Assembly (NCBI RefSeq): GCF_027942865.1
Contig: NC_134510.1
Location: 39,731,777 to 39,795,776 of the forward strand
From: Odontesthes bonariensis
Taxonomy: Eukaryota > Chordata > Actinopteri > Atheriniformes > Atherinopsidae
Reading direction: 5' to 3'
Length of the DNA: 64,000 bases
Each line of letters begins with the position of its first letter. Position 1 is the stretch's first letter. Positions 1-10,848 of this stretch are shown piece after piece. The notes below the pieces were generated by a model that was given only the letters and a program-made list of their open reading frames with translations, did no database searches and was not told where the DNA came from. Made by a program: the position numbers and the translations under genes.

Positions 1-684
1 CACCATGAAACTTTCTCAGTTGATTACTTATACAAGTATGAAAAAAAATGTATTACAAGTTTTAGAAATGTGTATGTTTAATTATGCAAATATCAGATCT
101 ATTTCCGGAAGATAGATCTGAACACATGATAAAGCCAGGTGCAAAATTTTCTTTCTTCATTTTGTTTACACACAAAATGAAAAGAAAATTACAGAGGGAT
201 TTCAGGATATCTGCTTTCATTTCCTAGGAAATCAAAATATACTGCCCATAGCCTAAAAAACATCCATTTTCACCATATTTTGTTATTATAATGTCACATA
301 AATCAGGCCAGGAATGATTTATCAACAAATCCTTCTATAAATATCTTCAGAATACTGCTAAGTGTGTAACTGGAAGGTTTGGTGTTAGTAGGTGCTCCAT
401 AGGCTGAGATATTGATACTGGAAAAATACAAAAAACTGATTTTAAAAAACAGCATTTAAAGATTTAAATAGGGGAATTAATTTAGGTAAATTTGGGCGAA
501 ACGTACTGCTGCAATTAAACAAAATGTGATGAAATAAACATTTTAATTTATGTTTTCAACGTTTTCTTGATAGCAGGTTGAAAGAACACATATTGAAGGA
601 GTATATATTGAAGAAAAATCACTGTTTTTGCCTGCCGTGTCTCGTCTTAATATCTGTTTCAGATTGAATGTGAGCTCTTCTTAC
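1..684. other. AT-rich non-coding sequence, no exon recognised
   Basis: No reading frame or repeat here was recognised. Because the Ig-like gene on the minus strand ends its second visible exon at 685 with a good splice donor, this stretch should be its next intron. The following exon (a second Ig domain or the membrane segment) is probably left of the window. Confidence 0.5.
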
Positions 685-1059
685 CAGCAACTGTGACTTT
701 CACTCCTGTTCGGTTGGTAAAATGTCCCTCAAGATCATCAGCCTGCATTCTGAAGCGAAAGGTTGCGTCGTCTTTTGGCTGTAGGTCTGTGATCTGTAAG
801 GTGCAGTTTGCCTTCTTGTCTCCCAGGTACTGATAGCGAGGGTCGTTGTTTTCTGAGTCGCTGTCATACACCGATGTGAAGAAGTCCTGACAGATCTCAT
901 GGTTCTGACACCAACCGACCCTGATGATCTTCAAGGGAACACGTTTTCCATCTCTAATGAATGACTTTGCAGGTGTGAAGGTGCAGGGCAGGGTGAGGGT
1001 GGATCCTCTTACAGCACATGCAGATGTGAAAGGATGTATCACACTCGCTTTCTCAGCAG
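685..1059 (-). CDS. Ig-like receptor exon 2 (V-set domain)
   Basis: A 375-bp exon of 125 codons. The acceptor is TTTCCAG before 1059 and the donor is GTAAGA after 685, phase 1 on both sides. It encodes a V-set fold with a Cys in strand B (LPCTF), additional cysteines in WCQNHEICQ, an N-glycosylation motif NCT after YLGDKKA, and NRT near strand G. The classical F-strand YxC is replaced by TFRFRMQ, as in Siglec-type V domains whose disulfide is rearranged. Confidence 0.75.
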
Positions 1060-1103
1060 CTGGAAACACATTGTACAAGATGGTAAAAATTACAAAGAAT
1101 GTT

Positions 1104-1145
<42 letters not shown>

Positions 1146-4100
1146 TTTTGGGGGGGCTTTTTATGCCTTTATTATAGGACAGTGACGAGAGACAGGACGC
1201 AAGGGGCAGAGAGAGGGAAATAACACGCAGCAAAGGACCGTCCGATGCGGGACTCGGACCGGGGCCAACTGGACGAGAACTATAGCCTCTTGTACATGGA
1301 GCGTCTGCTGTACCCACTACGCCACAGACCACCCCAAATACAAAGAATGTTGACAGACGATTGTTCTTGTTAGCAGAAGTATGCTCATGTCTTTGTGGTG
1401 CGTCGTAGCAACTGAACACAGGTAGTCCTCCCATAGAAAACAGCCCACAGGTCATCTCTGAGGCAGCTCACTGGAACTTTATGGTTAAAGCATGGTTTGA
1501 GTTAAAGCATAAATTTCTTCAGGACAGAAAAGGCCTTCGTTTTCTCCACTTTCTTATTTTTTTTATTCTTTTAATTGGTTTTTAAGCAGGTATTGAAAGA
1601 TGTACAGGATAGTCTTTAAAGGTAGTAACAGTGTTGCGTATTAAAACCCACGCCCTAACCACCAGAGGTGGGTAGTAACGATTTACATTTACTTAAGTAA
1701 GTTTTGTAAAACATACTTCTAGGAGTAGTTTTAAATCTCTATACTTTTTACTTTTACTTGAGTAGATGTGTGCAGCAGAAACTGTCCTCTTACTCCGCTA
1801 CATTAGGCTACAATGAGCTGGTTACTTTTCTTCTTACCTCTTTGGTATTCTACGCCTCATTATTTTTACCCCCCCGCGTACGCCTCATTTTAATGTTTTA
1901 TTCTGACAGAGAGAGAGACTTCCACCAAAGGCTCTACCACCTGACTGTGTTCCACCAATCAGACGCAGCCGTGCAGTCTGGTCACGTGACCGTACTCGAT
2001 CTCAGCGGCGGGACGGGTTAGCTTTAGCATTAGCAGTCGTAGCAAACAAACAAAGAAACAGATGAAAAATGTCAGAACCAACGGTGGGAAATGAAGACGC
2101 AGACGAGGCCTCATACTGAAAGCATGTTTACCTTACAAAGAGTGAGAAACAGCAGCTACATTATGTGTCTTCTGTGTCAACCAAAACAAACGCACATTTC
2201 AGCAGAAACTCAACATCTAACTTGAGGAAACATGTAGCGCTAAGTTTCCTAAACTCGTTTTCCCCCATGGATAGGTGAATGTTTGTTTTTTAGGTTACAT
2301 ATGGGTTACATATGTTTTAAACATTTCCTAAGTCTATTTTATTTTTTATTGAAGTTAATGAATTTACCTGGATTATTTTAATTTAAGCTATTTTGTAATT
2401 AATTAATTCATTTTAATTTATTTTATCAATTGGATGAACTCTAATTGGCCTAAAGATGATTATTTAGTATTTTTGTCTGTCTGATTGAATGCTTGTGTTA
2501 ACAAATAAATCAGACGTTACTCAACAGTTACTCAGTACTTGAGTAGTTTTTTCACCGAGCACTTTTTTACTCTTACTCAAGTAATTATTTGGATGACTAC
2601 TTTTTACTTTTACTTGAGTCATATTATTCTGAAGTAACAGTACTTTTACTTAAGTACAATTTTTGGCTGCTCTACCCACCTCTGCTAACCACCCCACACA
2701 AAAGAAAAAAGAAATAAACAAACAAACAACAACAAAGAAAGAAAATAAATATATATATATACAATTGTATGTATATATGTAAGGAATACGGTACAAATGC
2801 ACAAATGACTGAAGAGTAAACACACACTAGAAGATCACAGCTGCTATAAGGCCGTCGTTTTCTCCACTTTCTTAAAGTTTTGTTTGGTTTCACACTTTGA
2901 CAGTTGACAGCCTGTATTTCTGCTTAATTTAGCTTATCTGATAATCTGACAACTTCCTCAAGATCGTGAAAGATGCACACGAGTATAAAAAGCTGCAGTA
3001 TGCTGAAGTAATGTTTTTTTCTGTGTAACGTTATCCGTCAGAAAATGTATGACACACTTTTCTTTAAATCTACCGATCAACAGAATAAAATACATTTCTA
3101 TTTTCAACCTGCCTGTATTTTCGTCTCTCCTTGACCTCACATCCAAAACAAAAGGAGGCAGGAGGTCTATCTTCCATTAAAACCATCATAACCAAATGTG
3201 CATTCATGATAAGTAGGGCTGGGAAACGATTAAAATGTTTAATCTAATTAATCACATGATTTCCCTGGTTAATCGCAATTATTCGCATTTATTCGCAGAA
3301 TCCAAAAATGAATCCAAAAGTAGTGTATAGCCTTTAGCATTTAGCTTTATTTTAAATGTGCTGCCATATGAATGAAAGTGCCATAACATTTGTTGTGCAA
3401 ACACACTTTTAACATCAGCATCTTTCTGTAGTTTTTATGTAGAAGCCTCGCTCCACTGTCTGTTTCCTTGAATGACTTGCTGCTATCAGTTGTGTGTTTT
3501 GCCTTTAAGTGATATTTTAGACTGGAACTACTACGCTGAGAAGACAATTCAGCTTGGCAGTGTTTACAGATGACTTTGGTTCTGTCCACTCCGCCGTCTG
3601 GAAGAACTTTAAAATGAAAATGGCCGAGTAAAAGTTCCGTACCCTTCTCCATGTTTGGTGGATCCGCCGATTACTTTCTTTTCCGGTTCCACAGCAGCAG
3701 ACTTTTACAAAATAAAAGCCTGTGAGCAACAGACTTTTACAATAATAAAAGCCTGTGAGCAACAGACTTTTACAAAATAAAAGCCTGTGAGCAGCAGACT
3801 TTTACAGAATAAAAGCCTCTGAGCAACAGACTTTTACAAAATAAAAGCCTGTGAGCAACAGACTTTTACAAAATAAAAGCCTGTGAGCAACAGACTTTTA
3901 CAAAATAAAAGCCTGTGAGTAGCAGACTTTTACAGAATAAAAGCCTGTGAGCAACAGACTTTTACAAAATAAAAGCCTATGAGCAACAGACTTTTACAAA
4001 ATAAAAGCCTGTGAGCAACAGACTTTTACAAAATAAAAGCCTGTGAGCAGCAGACTTTTACAAAATAAAAGCCTGTGAGCAACAGACTTTTACAAAATAA

Positions 4101-7100
4101 AAGCCTGTGAGCAACAGACTTTTACAGAATAAAAGCCTGTGAGCAACAGACTTTTACAAAATAAAAGCCTGTGAGCAACAGACTTTCACAAAATAAAAGC
4201 CTCTGAGCAACAGACTTTTACAGAATAAAAGCCTGTGAGCAACAGACTTTTACAAAATAAAAGCCTGTGAGCAACAGACTTTTACAAAATAAAAGCCTGT
4301 GAGAAACAGACTTTTACAAAATAAAAGCCAGTGAGCAACAGACTTTTACAAAATAAAAGCCTCTGAGCAACAGACTTTTACAAAATAAAAGCCTGTGAGC
4401 AACAGACTTTTACATAATAAAAGCCTGAGAGCAACAGACTTTCACAAAATAAAAGCCTCTGAGCAACAGACTTTTACAGAATAAAAGCCTGTGAGCAACA
4501 GACTTTTACAAAATAAAAGCCTGTGAGCAACAGACTTTTACAAAATAAAAGCCTGTGAGCAACAGACTTTTACAAAATAAAAGCCTGTGAGCAACAGACT
4601 TTTACAAAATAAAAGCCAGTGAGCAACAGACTTTTACAAAATAAAAGCCTCTGAGCAACAGACTTTTACAAAATAAAAGCCTGTGAGCAACAGACTTTTA
4701 CATAATAAAAGCCTGAGAGCAACAGACTTTTACAAAATAAAAGCCTGTGAGCAACAGACTTTTACAAAATAAAAGCCTGTGAGAAACAGACTTTTACAAA
4801 ATAAAAGCCAGTGAGCAACAGACTTTTACAAAATAAAAGCCTCTGAGCAACAGACTTTTACAAAATAAAAGCCTGTGAGCAACAGACTTTTACATAATAA
4901 AAGCCTGAGAGCAACAGACTTTCACAAAATAAAAGCCTGTGAGCAACAGACTTTTACAAAATAAAAGCCTCTGAGCAACAGACTTTTACATAATAAAAGC
5001 CTGTGAGCAGCAGACTTTTACAAAATAAAAGCCTGTGAGCAGCAGACTTTTACAAAATAAAAGCCTGTGAGCAACAGACTTTTACAAAATAAAAGCCTGT
5101 GAGCAACAGACTTTTACAGAATAAAAGCCTGTGAGCAACAGACTTTTACAAAATAAAAGCCTGTGAGCAACAGACTTTCACAAAATAAAAGCCTCTGAGC
5201 AACAGACTTTTACAGAATAAAAGCCTGTGAGCAACAGACTTTTACAAAATAAAAGCCTGTGAGCAACAGACTTTTACAAAATAAAAGCCTGTGAGAAACA
5301 GACTTTTACAAAATAAAAGCCAGTGAGCAACAGACTTTTACAAAATAAAAGCCTCTGAGCAACAGACTTTTACAAAATAAAAGCCTGTGAGCAACAGACT
5401 TTTACATAATAAAAGCCTGAGAGCAACAGACTTTCACAAAATAAAAGCCTCTGAGCAACAGACTTTTACAGAATAAAAGCCTGTGAGCAACAGACTTTTA
5501 CAAAATAAAAGCCTGTGAGCAACAGACTTTTACAAAATAAAAGCCTGTGAGCAACAGACTTTTACAAAATAAAAGCCTGTGAGAAACAGACTTTTACAAA
5601 ATAAAAGCCAGTGAGCAACAGACTTTTACAAAATAAAAGCCTCTGAGCAACAGACTTTTACAAAATAAAAGCCTGTGAGCAACAGACTTTTACATAATAA
5701 AAGCCTGAGAGCAACAGACTTTTACAAAATAAAAGCCTGTGAGCAACAGACTTTTACAAAATAAAAGCCTGTGAGAAACAGACTTTTACAAAATAAAAGC
5801 CAGTGAGCAACAGACTTTTACAAAATAAAAGCCTCTGAGCAACAGACTTTTACAAAATAAAAGCCTGTGAGCAACAGACTTTTACATAATAAAAGCCTGA
5901 GAGCAACAGACTTTCACAAAATAAAAGCCTGTGAGCAACAGACTTTTACAAAATAAAAGCCTCTGAGCAACAGACTTTTACAAAATAAAAGCCTCTGAGC
6001 AACAGACTTTTACAAAATAAAAGCCTCTGAGCAACAGACTTTTACATAATAAAAGCCTGAGAGCAACAGACTTTCACAAAATAAAAGCCTCTGAGCAACA
6101 GACTTTTACAGAATAAAAGCCTCTGAGCAACAGACTTTTACAAAATAAAAGCCTCTGAGCAACAGACTTTTACAAAATAAAAGCCAGTGAGCAACAGACT
6201 TTTACAAAATAAAAGCCTCTGAGCAACAGACTTTTACAAAATAAAAGCCTGTGAGCAACAGACTTTTACAATAATAAAAGCCTATGAGCCTGTGAGATTT
6301 TTTTAAATAAATAATTAACGAGTTAACTCGCCCAGCCCTAATGATAAATGACATTTAGTCCTATTAAAAAGTCAGTCAGTGGTCATAGCGTATTTGTGCT
6401 GTTTGTAGTCCTCTGAATGTTCCCTTTTTTCTTTTTTTTTCTTTGGGGTGGGGTTAGAGTTGTGTTTGCTTATTAGCATTATTACCCTTTGTTATGTGAC
6501 TAAGTCAAGTAAATGTGACTCTCGGTTGGGGGAGGTGGTTGTGGGAGTTCTAAAAGGGGAAAAATAGGTGAAATGTATCCTTTCAGATTGATATTAGATT
6601 GTATATTGACAACCTAATAAAGATATATATGTAAAAAAAAAAAAGTCAGTCAGTGACATCATCCTGAGGGAAGTATCTATAAAAGCAAGTCATATAAACG
6701 CTTTAAATATCACTACAAAGCACAGAACTGAGAATGTCAAAGAAATGTGGCATGAAATAATATTACAGAGTTTTAACTGGAATCTTTTATATAAGATCTG
6801 TGATCCAATGATTCCTGAGTGTTTGACTTCTTTGTTTTTATTTTAAAAGTCTCTGTTTTGCATTCATATTTCCTCACATTGTTGCATGACAGCTTTTTGG
6901 TGATGAACAGGCAGAATGAACAGGCAGTCTGTGGTGGTTACAGTGCACGACAGACCCGTGTAGTTCCCGTCTCGTACATATAACGCAAAGTATGACACTG
7001 TTAAAGTTCAACACATGGAAGGAAGTGAGACTATAAGGAAAAGCACATTTAAGGTCGGAGTAACAGCAGATGGAAGGAGTAAAAGCATTAAAAAAACAAT

Positions 7101-7356
7101 AAAAATGAAACACTCTTTAGTGTTTTTATTGGTCTACAACAGAAAAAAAACTTTTTATTTCAGTAATTTGGTGAACTTTGTGTGTTTGGCTCAGTTAAAC
7201 ATCATTCAGGAAGCTTTTGACCAGCCAGAATCATTTTTACTTGTTGTGGGTTTGGATGCAGTCCTCTAAAATCTGACGGTCGGTGTGAAATAAAAAAGTC
7301 TTACCTGTGAGGAAGACCGAGATGCTCCAGAGAATTATTTTGTGGTAAGCTGCCAT
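685..7356 (-). CDS. Ig-superfamily receptor, CD22/Siglec-like, 5' part (two exons)
   Basis: Partial gene read from 7356 to 685. Exon 1 (7356-7305) encodes a signal peptide starting MAAYHKIILWSIS. Exon 2 (1059-685) encodes one V-type Ig domain. Both introns are phase 1, the usual arrangement for Ig exons, and the frame joins correctly across a 6.2-kb intron (G + CT gives Ala). The domain has LTLPCTF as its B strand with the first Cys, VGWCQ, then YLGDKKANCTLQITDLQPKDD, which resembles the first domain of fish CD22-like and sialoadhesin-like receptors. Family knowledge: such proteins are cell-surface receptors on B or myeloid cells that may bind sialylated ligands and signal through cytoplasmic ITIMs. 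Those tail motifs are not visible here, so activating or inhibitory function cannot be judged. Other fish Ig receptors remain possible. The intron holds a SINE, two hAT elements and a giant minisatellite. Confidence 0.7.
1110..1152. repeat. (TA)n microsatellite followed by T and G homopolymers
   Basis: About 13 TA units, then a T run and a G run. It abuts the tail of the minus-strand SINE and is probably its degenerated 3' tail. Confidence 0.8.
1137..1335 (-). mobile_element. tRNA-derived SINE
   Basis: Read on the minus strand this begins with a tRNA-like head (GTGGCGTAGTGGG, an A-box-like stretch), has a B box (GGTCCGAGTCC at 1260-1250), and continues into a pyrimidine-rich body with CTCTCTGCCCC and a tail of short repeats. 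The same family recurs at 18,317-18,515 and 57,393-57,600. It lies in the first intron of the Ig-like gene. Confidence 0.7.
1663..2684. mobile_element. Non-autonomous hAT (Tol2-like) element
   Basis: The ends are CAGAGGTGGGTAGTAAC on the left and CTACCCACCTCTG on the right, inverted and imperfect. The element is flanked by an exact 8-bp target duplication CTAACCAC (1655-1662 and 2685-2692). Subterminal ACTTTTACTTGAGTA-type motifs are typical of Tol2-like hAT elements. No transposase ORF remains; a short ATG-led scrap near 2,070 is probably residual. Confidence 0.85.
3347..3652 (-). CDS. BED-type zinc-finger ORF of hAT element (copy A)
   Basis: A 101-aa ORF beginning [16 protein letters not shown] and ending HMAAHLK. 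It contains CKHC and then YHLKAKH, giving Cx2C...Hx4H, the pattern of a BED zinc finger found at the N terminus of hAT/ZBED transposases. No catalytic DDE or hAT dimerisation region follows, so it is at most a DNA-binding fragment. Four near-identical copies in this window share the same start and stop or the same stop. That may reflect recent spread rather than selection. Confidence 0.6.
   Translation of the reverse strand: MEKGTELLLGHFHFKVLPDGGVDRTKVICKHCQAELSSQRSSSSLKYHLKAKHTTDSSKSFKETDSGARLLHKNYRKMLMLKVCLHNKCYGTFIHMAAHLK
3690..6290. repeat. 32-bp minisatellite, about 80 units
   Basis: The unit reads AACAGACTTTTACAAAAT followed by AAAAGCCTGTGAGC, 32 bp. Variants (CTCTGAGC, CAGTGAGC, TGAGAAACAG, CTGAGAGC, TTTCACAAAA, TACATAATAA) recur in a fixed order around 4.29, 4.78, 5.29, 5.58 and 5.77 kb, which indicates higher-order amplification. 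Other hAT copies carry only about two to five units. Confidence 0.95.
6349..7304. other. Intron sequence of the Ig-like gene
   Basis: No exon recognised. It contains a T-rich/G-rich stretch at 6,420-6,470 and AT-rich sequence. The real splice donor of exon 1 is at its right edge. Confidence 0.5.
7305..7356 (-). CDS. Ig-like receptor exon 1 (signal peptide)
   Basis: The ATG at 7356-7354 opens a 17-codon exon with a hydrophobic core (IILWSISVFLT). It ends at 7305 before GTAAG (phase 1). It is too short to stand out as an ORF and was found by looking for an exon compatible with the Ig domain exon. Confidence 0.7.
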
Positions 7357-7490
7357 GCTGAGACGAGTCTGTTGGACGCTGGAGGTGTTCTGCAGCCAGA
7401 GAAGTCAGCACTGAGTAATAAGGCAGGAGGATTGTGAAATCAGCCAGGAAACGACCAGTTTTAACTTCCTTCTTTCTTCTCTTTATTTTT
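7357..7490 (-). promoter_or_regulatory. Putative 5' UTR/promoter of the Ig-like gene
   Basis: Upstream of the ATG at 7356 the minus strand holds the expected leader. On that strand it includes GAAGAAAGAAGGAAG purine tracts (7460-7485), which resemble ETS/PU.1-type sites common in leukocyte promoters. No TATA box was seen. Position and function are inferred. Confidence 0.3.
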
Positions 7491-7629
7491 ACAGTAAATT
7501 CTCTTCAAACACCCGTCTGAAGTCATGCTTAAAGGAAATCAGAAACTCAAAAATAAACGACTTGAATGTCAAATCACATGCGTGTCTGTTAAAGTAGATG
7601 GATTACAGATTAAATGGCTGCAATTACCA

Positions 7630-7860
7630 AATAAATTATATTATAATAAACACTTAATAAACAAAATAATATCAATTATATATCATTTTAACTTAAATAT
7701 AAATATATATATTATATTAATAAATATTATATAAATATTATATTAAGTAAAATTATATTATATAAATATATATTTATTTATGTCCTTTATTATTATATCA
7801 ATTATATAAGTTAAATTATAATAAACACTTATATAATAAATTATATTATAATATTTTAGT
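7630..7860. repeat. AT-rich low-complexity tract
   Basis: Almost only A and T, with repeated TATATTATA and AATAAACACTTA motifs. Confidence 0.8.
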
Positions 7861-8379
7861 TTAAGCCCTTAAGATGCAGCTGAAAGTCTCGTTTTCACAA
7901 ATTTCCTAAACAACTTAGTTTCACAAAAAAAGGGAAGAACATTTAGAAACAACTTTGTCCCTCTGAGTAATATCATCCTTTTACTCTGGTGTTGATGCTC
8001 CGAGTGGCAGCACATTCTTAACATGAACTTGTATGTTTTCCTGCTGAGAAGGAAGATTAAAATCATATCCTGAGCAAACACACGTCAAAAATAAATGTGT
8101 ATTTATATGAAGGCTGATTTCATTTAATCGGCTTCAAACTGAGCTGATGAGACGGTTTCAGGATGTTTTCTTCTGAAACTTCTCAGAAACTGCATTTAAC
8201 TGAAATATCAGACAGAAGCTCTCACTGACCTGAGCACTAAATTTGGTGACACACTTTCACTGCAACACCAACACCAACAGATTCAAAAACTCTTTGGTTC
8301 CTCTGGCCATCAGTGATGGCACTTTTGAATTTCACTGCTCACTTTATATTTTAAAATTCTTAGATTGTTCTTAAAGTGT
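7861..8379. other. Intergenic sequence, nothing recognised
   Basis: No gene, repeat family or RNA was recognised here. Confidence 0.4.
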
Positions 8380-8475
8380 TTATTATTCTATAAACATTTT
8401 TATTTCTTTATTATGTCTGCTACTGGATGCTTGAATTTCCTTCGGGATCAATAAAGTATCTATCTATCTATCAAT
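8380..8475 (+). mobile_element. LINE 3' tail fragment
   Basis: Contains the common fish LINE end CTTCGGGATCAATAAAGTAT followed by (CTAT)n. Only the 3' end is present. Confidence 0.5.
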
Positions 8476-8477
8476 CT

Positions 8478-8788
8478 ACACCCGGGGTCCGTTTCCCAAA
8501 GCAGGTTCAACGAACTCTGAGTCTGTTCCTGAACTCTGAGATAGAAAACTCTGAGTTTTCGGTTCCAGAAACGCTGATTTGAGGGAGTTTAATCACCTCT
8601 GAGTAGGTTGACCTTGAGTTTTGTGTGTCCCGATTTTGGAGCCCCGATTCGACGAGTCACCATGGCAACGGGGAAGAGGAGGGGCTACGTTTTTCAGCAA
8701 CCTGGAATTGGAAATCTTAATGCGCTCATACGGCGAGTTTCAACACGTTTTTAGAAAGAAGTGCAACACCGCTGCAGAAGCAGAAGTT
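8478..8788 (+). mobile_element. Harbinger-like element 5' fragment
   Basis: Begins with GGGTCCGTTTCCCAAAGCAG and CTCTGAGT motifs seen in fish PIF/Harbinger-type elements. It runs into the start of a Myb/SANT-like ORF and is cut by the TTAA element at 8792. Confidence 0.45.
8662..8787 (+). pseudogene. Myb/SANT-like ORF remnant of a DNA transposon
   Basis: The ATG at 8662 starts MATGKRRGYVFQ. After a +1 frameshift the frame reads LELEILMRSYGEFQHVF and RKKCNTAAEAE, the pattern of the Myb/SANT-like DNA-binding partner protein of Harbinger elements. The reading frame is broken and the 3' end was lost to the TTAA-element insertion. Confidence 0.5.
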
Positions 8789-8791
8789 TAA

Positions 8792-9257
8792 AGGGACAGT
8801 TCGCCTCTTCTGACATGAAGCTGTATAACATCCCATATCAGCAACATCATTTCTGAACATCTTCTTACCCCCTGCTGCGTCCTGTGAGCAGAGTTCCAGC
8901 CTCGTTTTGGTGCTGATGAAGGTAGTCCGGCTAGTTGGCTGGGGTTTAAAAAATAAAGCCTTTTGCTTCTCAGAACAATATGCGTTCAACAGAGTAATAC
9001 ATTTGCATCACAAAATCGTTCTCCAGAAAAAGTCAGACCTCACAATATCTTGGCCCTATTTTCTCTCCCTTCGTATCACTGCCTGCTGCCGCCTGCCGCG
9101 CCTGTTACGGTGTTTGCTGCTCGGTCTGCACAGCAGGCAGTGATACGAAGGGAGAGAAAATAGGTCCAAGCGATTGTGAGGTCTGACTTTTTCCTGGAGA
9201 ACCATTTTGTGATGCAAATGTATTACTCTGTTGAACGCATATTGTTTTGAGAACTAG
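8792..9257. mobile_element. TTAA-flanked foldback MITE, copy 1
   Basis: Starts AGGGACAGTTCGCC directly after TTAA (8788-8791). Arms of about 122 bp (8967-9088 and 9131-9253) are inverted around a 42-bp spacer. The right terminus is missing. TTAA target sites suggest a piggyBac-type mobiliser. Related copies lie at 24,630-24,940, 36,621-36,955 and 63,047-63,100. Confidence 0.75.
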
Positions 9258-9401
9258 AATTAGAATTGAGGCGTCATGTCATGCAGCTAATTTCACCCAA
9301 AGGCAACCTGGTCCAGTTTGTGTTTGCAACACAACAAGAAGTCCCGACTGTGGATTATTTTTATTGTTATGAGCTATATGCTAAATTAAATAACTTAAAA
9401 A

Positions 9402-10031
9402 TGTTAGGGTTCTGGGAGTGTGGTGGTTCTTTTTCCTTCCACCAGGTGGTAGTCAGGAGCACGGTGGCTGAGGCTGGCATCTGACGAGGCACACCTGCAG
9501 TAACTTACCATCATCAAGGAGGAGCATTTAAGGAGATCGCTGTCAGTCCTTCGGCGCCTGATTGTTGCCATAAGTGGTACTTCAAGCCTGTGAAATACCT
9601 TTTCACAAACCCGTTGAGATACCTTGAAAACTTACTTGTTGTGTTTTTTGCTTCCAAGGTTTTCCTGTGTCCTGAAACCAAGCTCGGACCTTTGTATCCA
9701 GTACACAAACCTGGACCTGATTAACTACTGGCAGCCGTGCTCTCCTTACTGCTCCCGATCGAACCCTGTCCGCTCTCCACCGGGCTCTGGAACACCCCTC
9801 TGGATTCAAACCCTCAACCTCCAGAAACCCCCCCCCCCCCTTCTCCCTTCTCCGGACTCCCCTGTGTATCTGTTTCAGTCCCAGTTATTCCTGCAGCCGC
9901 TGTGGTGCCAACCCCTGACTGAATTCACTTCCTGGAAAGATCCACTCCATGAAAGACAATTTTCCTCACTTTGAAAATAAACACTTCAAACTATCCAAAC
10001 TCTTGAGAGTTTCCTGCATTTGGGTCTGACA
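9402..10031 (+). mobile_element. Probable solo LTR (Gypsy-like)
   Basis: Begins TGTTAGGGTTCTGGG and ends TTTGGGTCTGACA (TG...CA). It has GAAAATAAACACTTC as a polyadenylation-like signal about 55 bp before the end. No internal retroelement coding follows. A clear target duplication was not found, so the boundaries are approximate. Confidence 0.5.
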
Positions 10032-10171
10032 AACCAGAGAAAACCATGACCAAATAACTTCTAAAATACATTGACATGGCATTTTGTAAGCTACATGTGG
10101 TATCTTTTTGTATTTAAGATTATATATAATAAAAATAATACAGATAATATAATGTGTTGGTGCCGTGGTGA

Positions 10172-10262
10172 GTGTTTTTTTTTTTTGTTTTTTTTTGGGG
10201 GGGGGGGGGGGGGGGCAAGGGATGGTTCGCCCAGGGCGTAAATCAAGCCAGGACCGCCTCTG
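10172..10262 (-). mobile_element. Homopolymer tract plus hAT end fragment
   Basis: T run, then a run of about 20 G. Adjoining sequence read on the minus strand begins CAGAGGCGGTCCTGGC, a hAT-like terminus. Only the end is present. Confidence 0.4.
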
Positions 10263-10275
10263 ATCGGGACTCTTT

Positions 10276-10848
10276 GGCTGTGTTTGAAACCGCCTACTGC
10301 ATACTCATCGATCAAAATGCAGGGCGTTTACCCACAATGCATTTTGCTCCTGCCCGAGCCGAAATCAGCCGGCCTGAAGCTGATTTCTCTTAAGCTCTAA
10401 ACTCTGTAAACTTTGGCAACATTTGAAACATTTTCAGGTGAGAAAGTAGTCGTTTAGATCCCCAACGTGTTGAAAACCTGACAAAATACCGGCTGTTTAC
10501 CATTTTGTTCCCACGAATTCGGCGCTACTAAAGCTAGCCGCAGTGAGCAACGCACTTCCTGTTATTTTCACAAAATAAAATACCCGTTGCCTTTTATCAT
10601 AGGGAAAGCCATTACCATACAATTGGGGCTTTTGTTTTGAAAACAGGAAGTGAACCTACCCTCGTTGTAGCTAGCTTGAAACTGCCGTTTTGACAGGAAA
10701 TGACGATCGGTCACGTTACGTTGCATCTTGGGTAGTTTGAGTATGAGTAGTAACCTCATGATGCATACCCAACATTTAGGAGAATCTAGTATGCATCAGG
10801 GAACTTAAAAAAAGTTAGTAGGAGAAGTAGGCGGTTTCGAACACAGCC
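10276..10848. mobile_element. MITE with GGCTGTGTT ends, copy 1
   Basis: Inverted termini: left GGCTGTGTTTGAAACCGCC, right GGCGGTTTCGAACACAGCC. Related sequence occurs at 13,196-13,513 and, inverted, at 59,816-60,424. The termini resemble PIF/Harbinger-type MITEs. The target duplication is not clear. Confidence 0.7.

Larger units (their letters stand above)
3214..6340 (-). mobile_element. hAT/BED composite element, copy A (expanded)
   Basis: Starts TAGGGCTGGG and ends CGCCCAGCCCTA. It is flanked by near-identical 8-mers ATGATAAG (3206-3213) and ATGATAAA (6341-6348), the hAT signature. It carries a BED-finger ORF (3347-3652, minus) and then a 2.6-kb 32-bp minisatellite. No SINE is present, unlike copies B and E. 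It sits in intron 1 of the Ig-like gene. Confidence 0.85.

Noticed and set aside
3690..6290. CRISPR-like array of regular repeats
   Set aside because: There are no unique spacers; units are contiguous 32-bp copies. The DNA is eukaryotic.
9624..9974. 116-codon ORF with proline-rich stretch
   Set aside because: Falls inside the putative solo LTR and has no recognisable domain.
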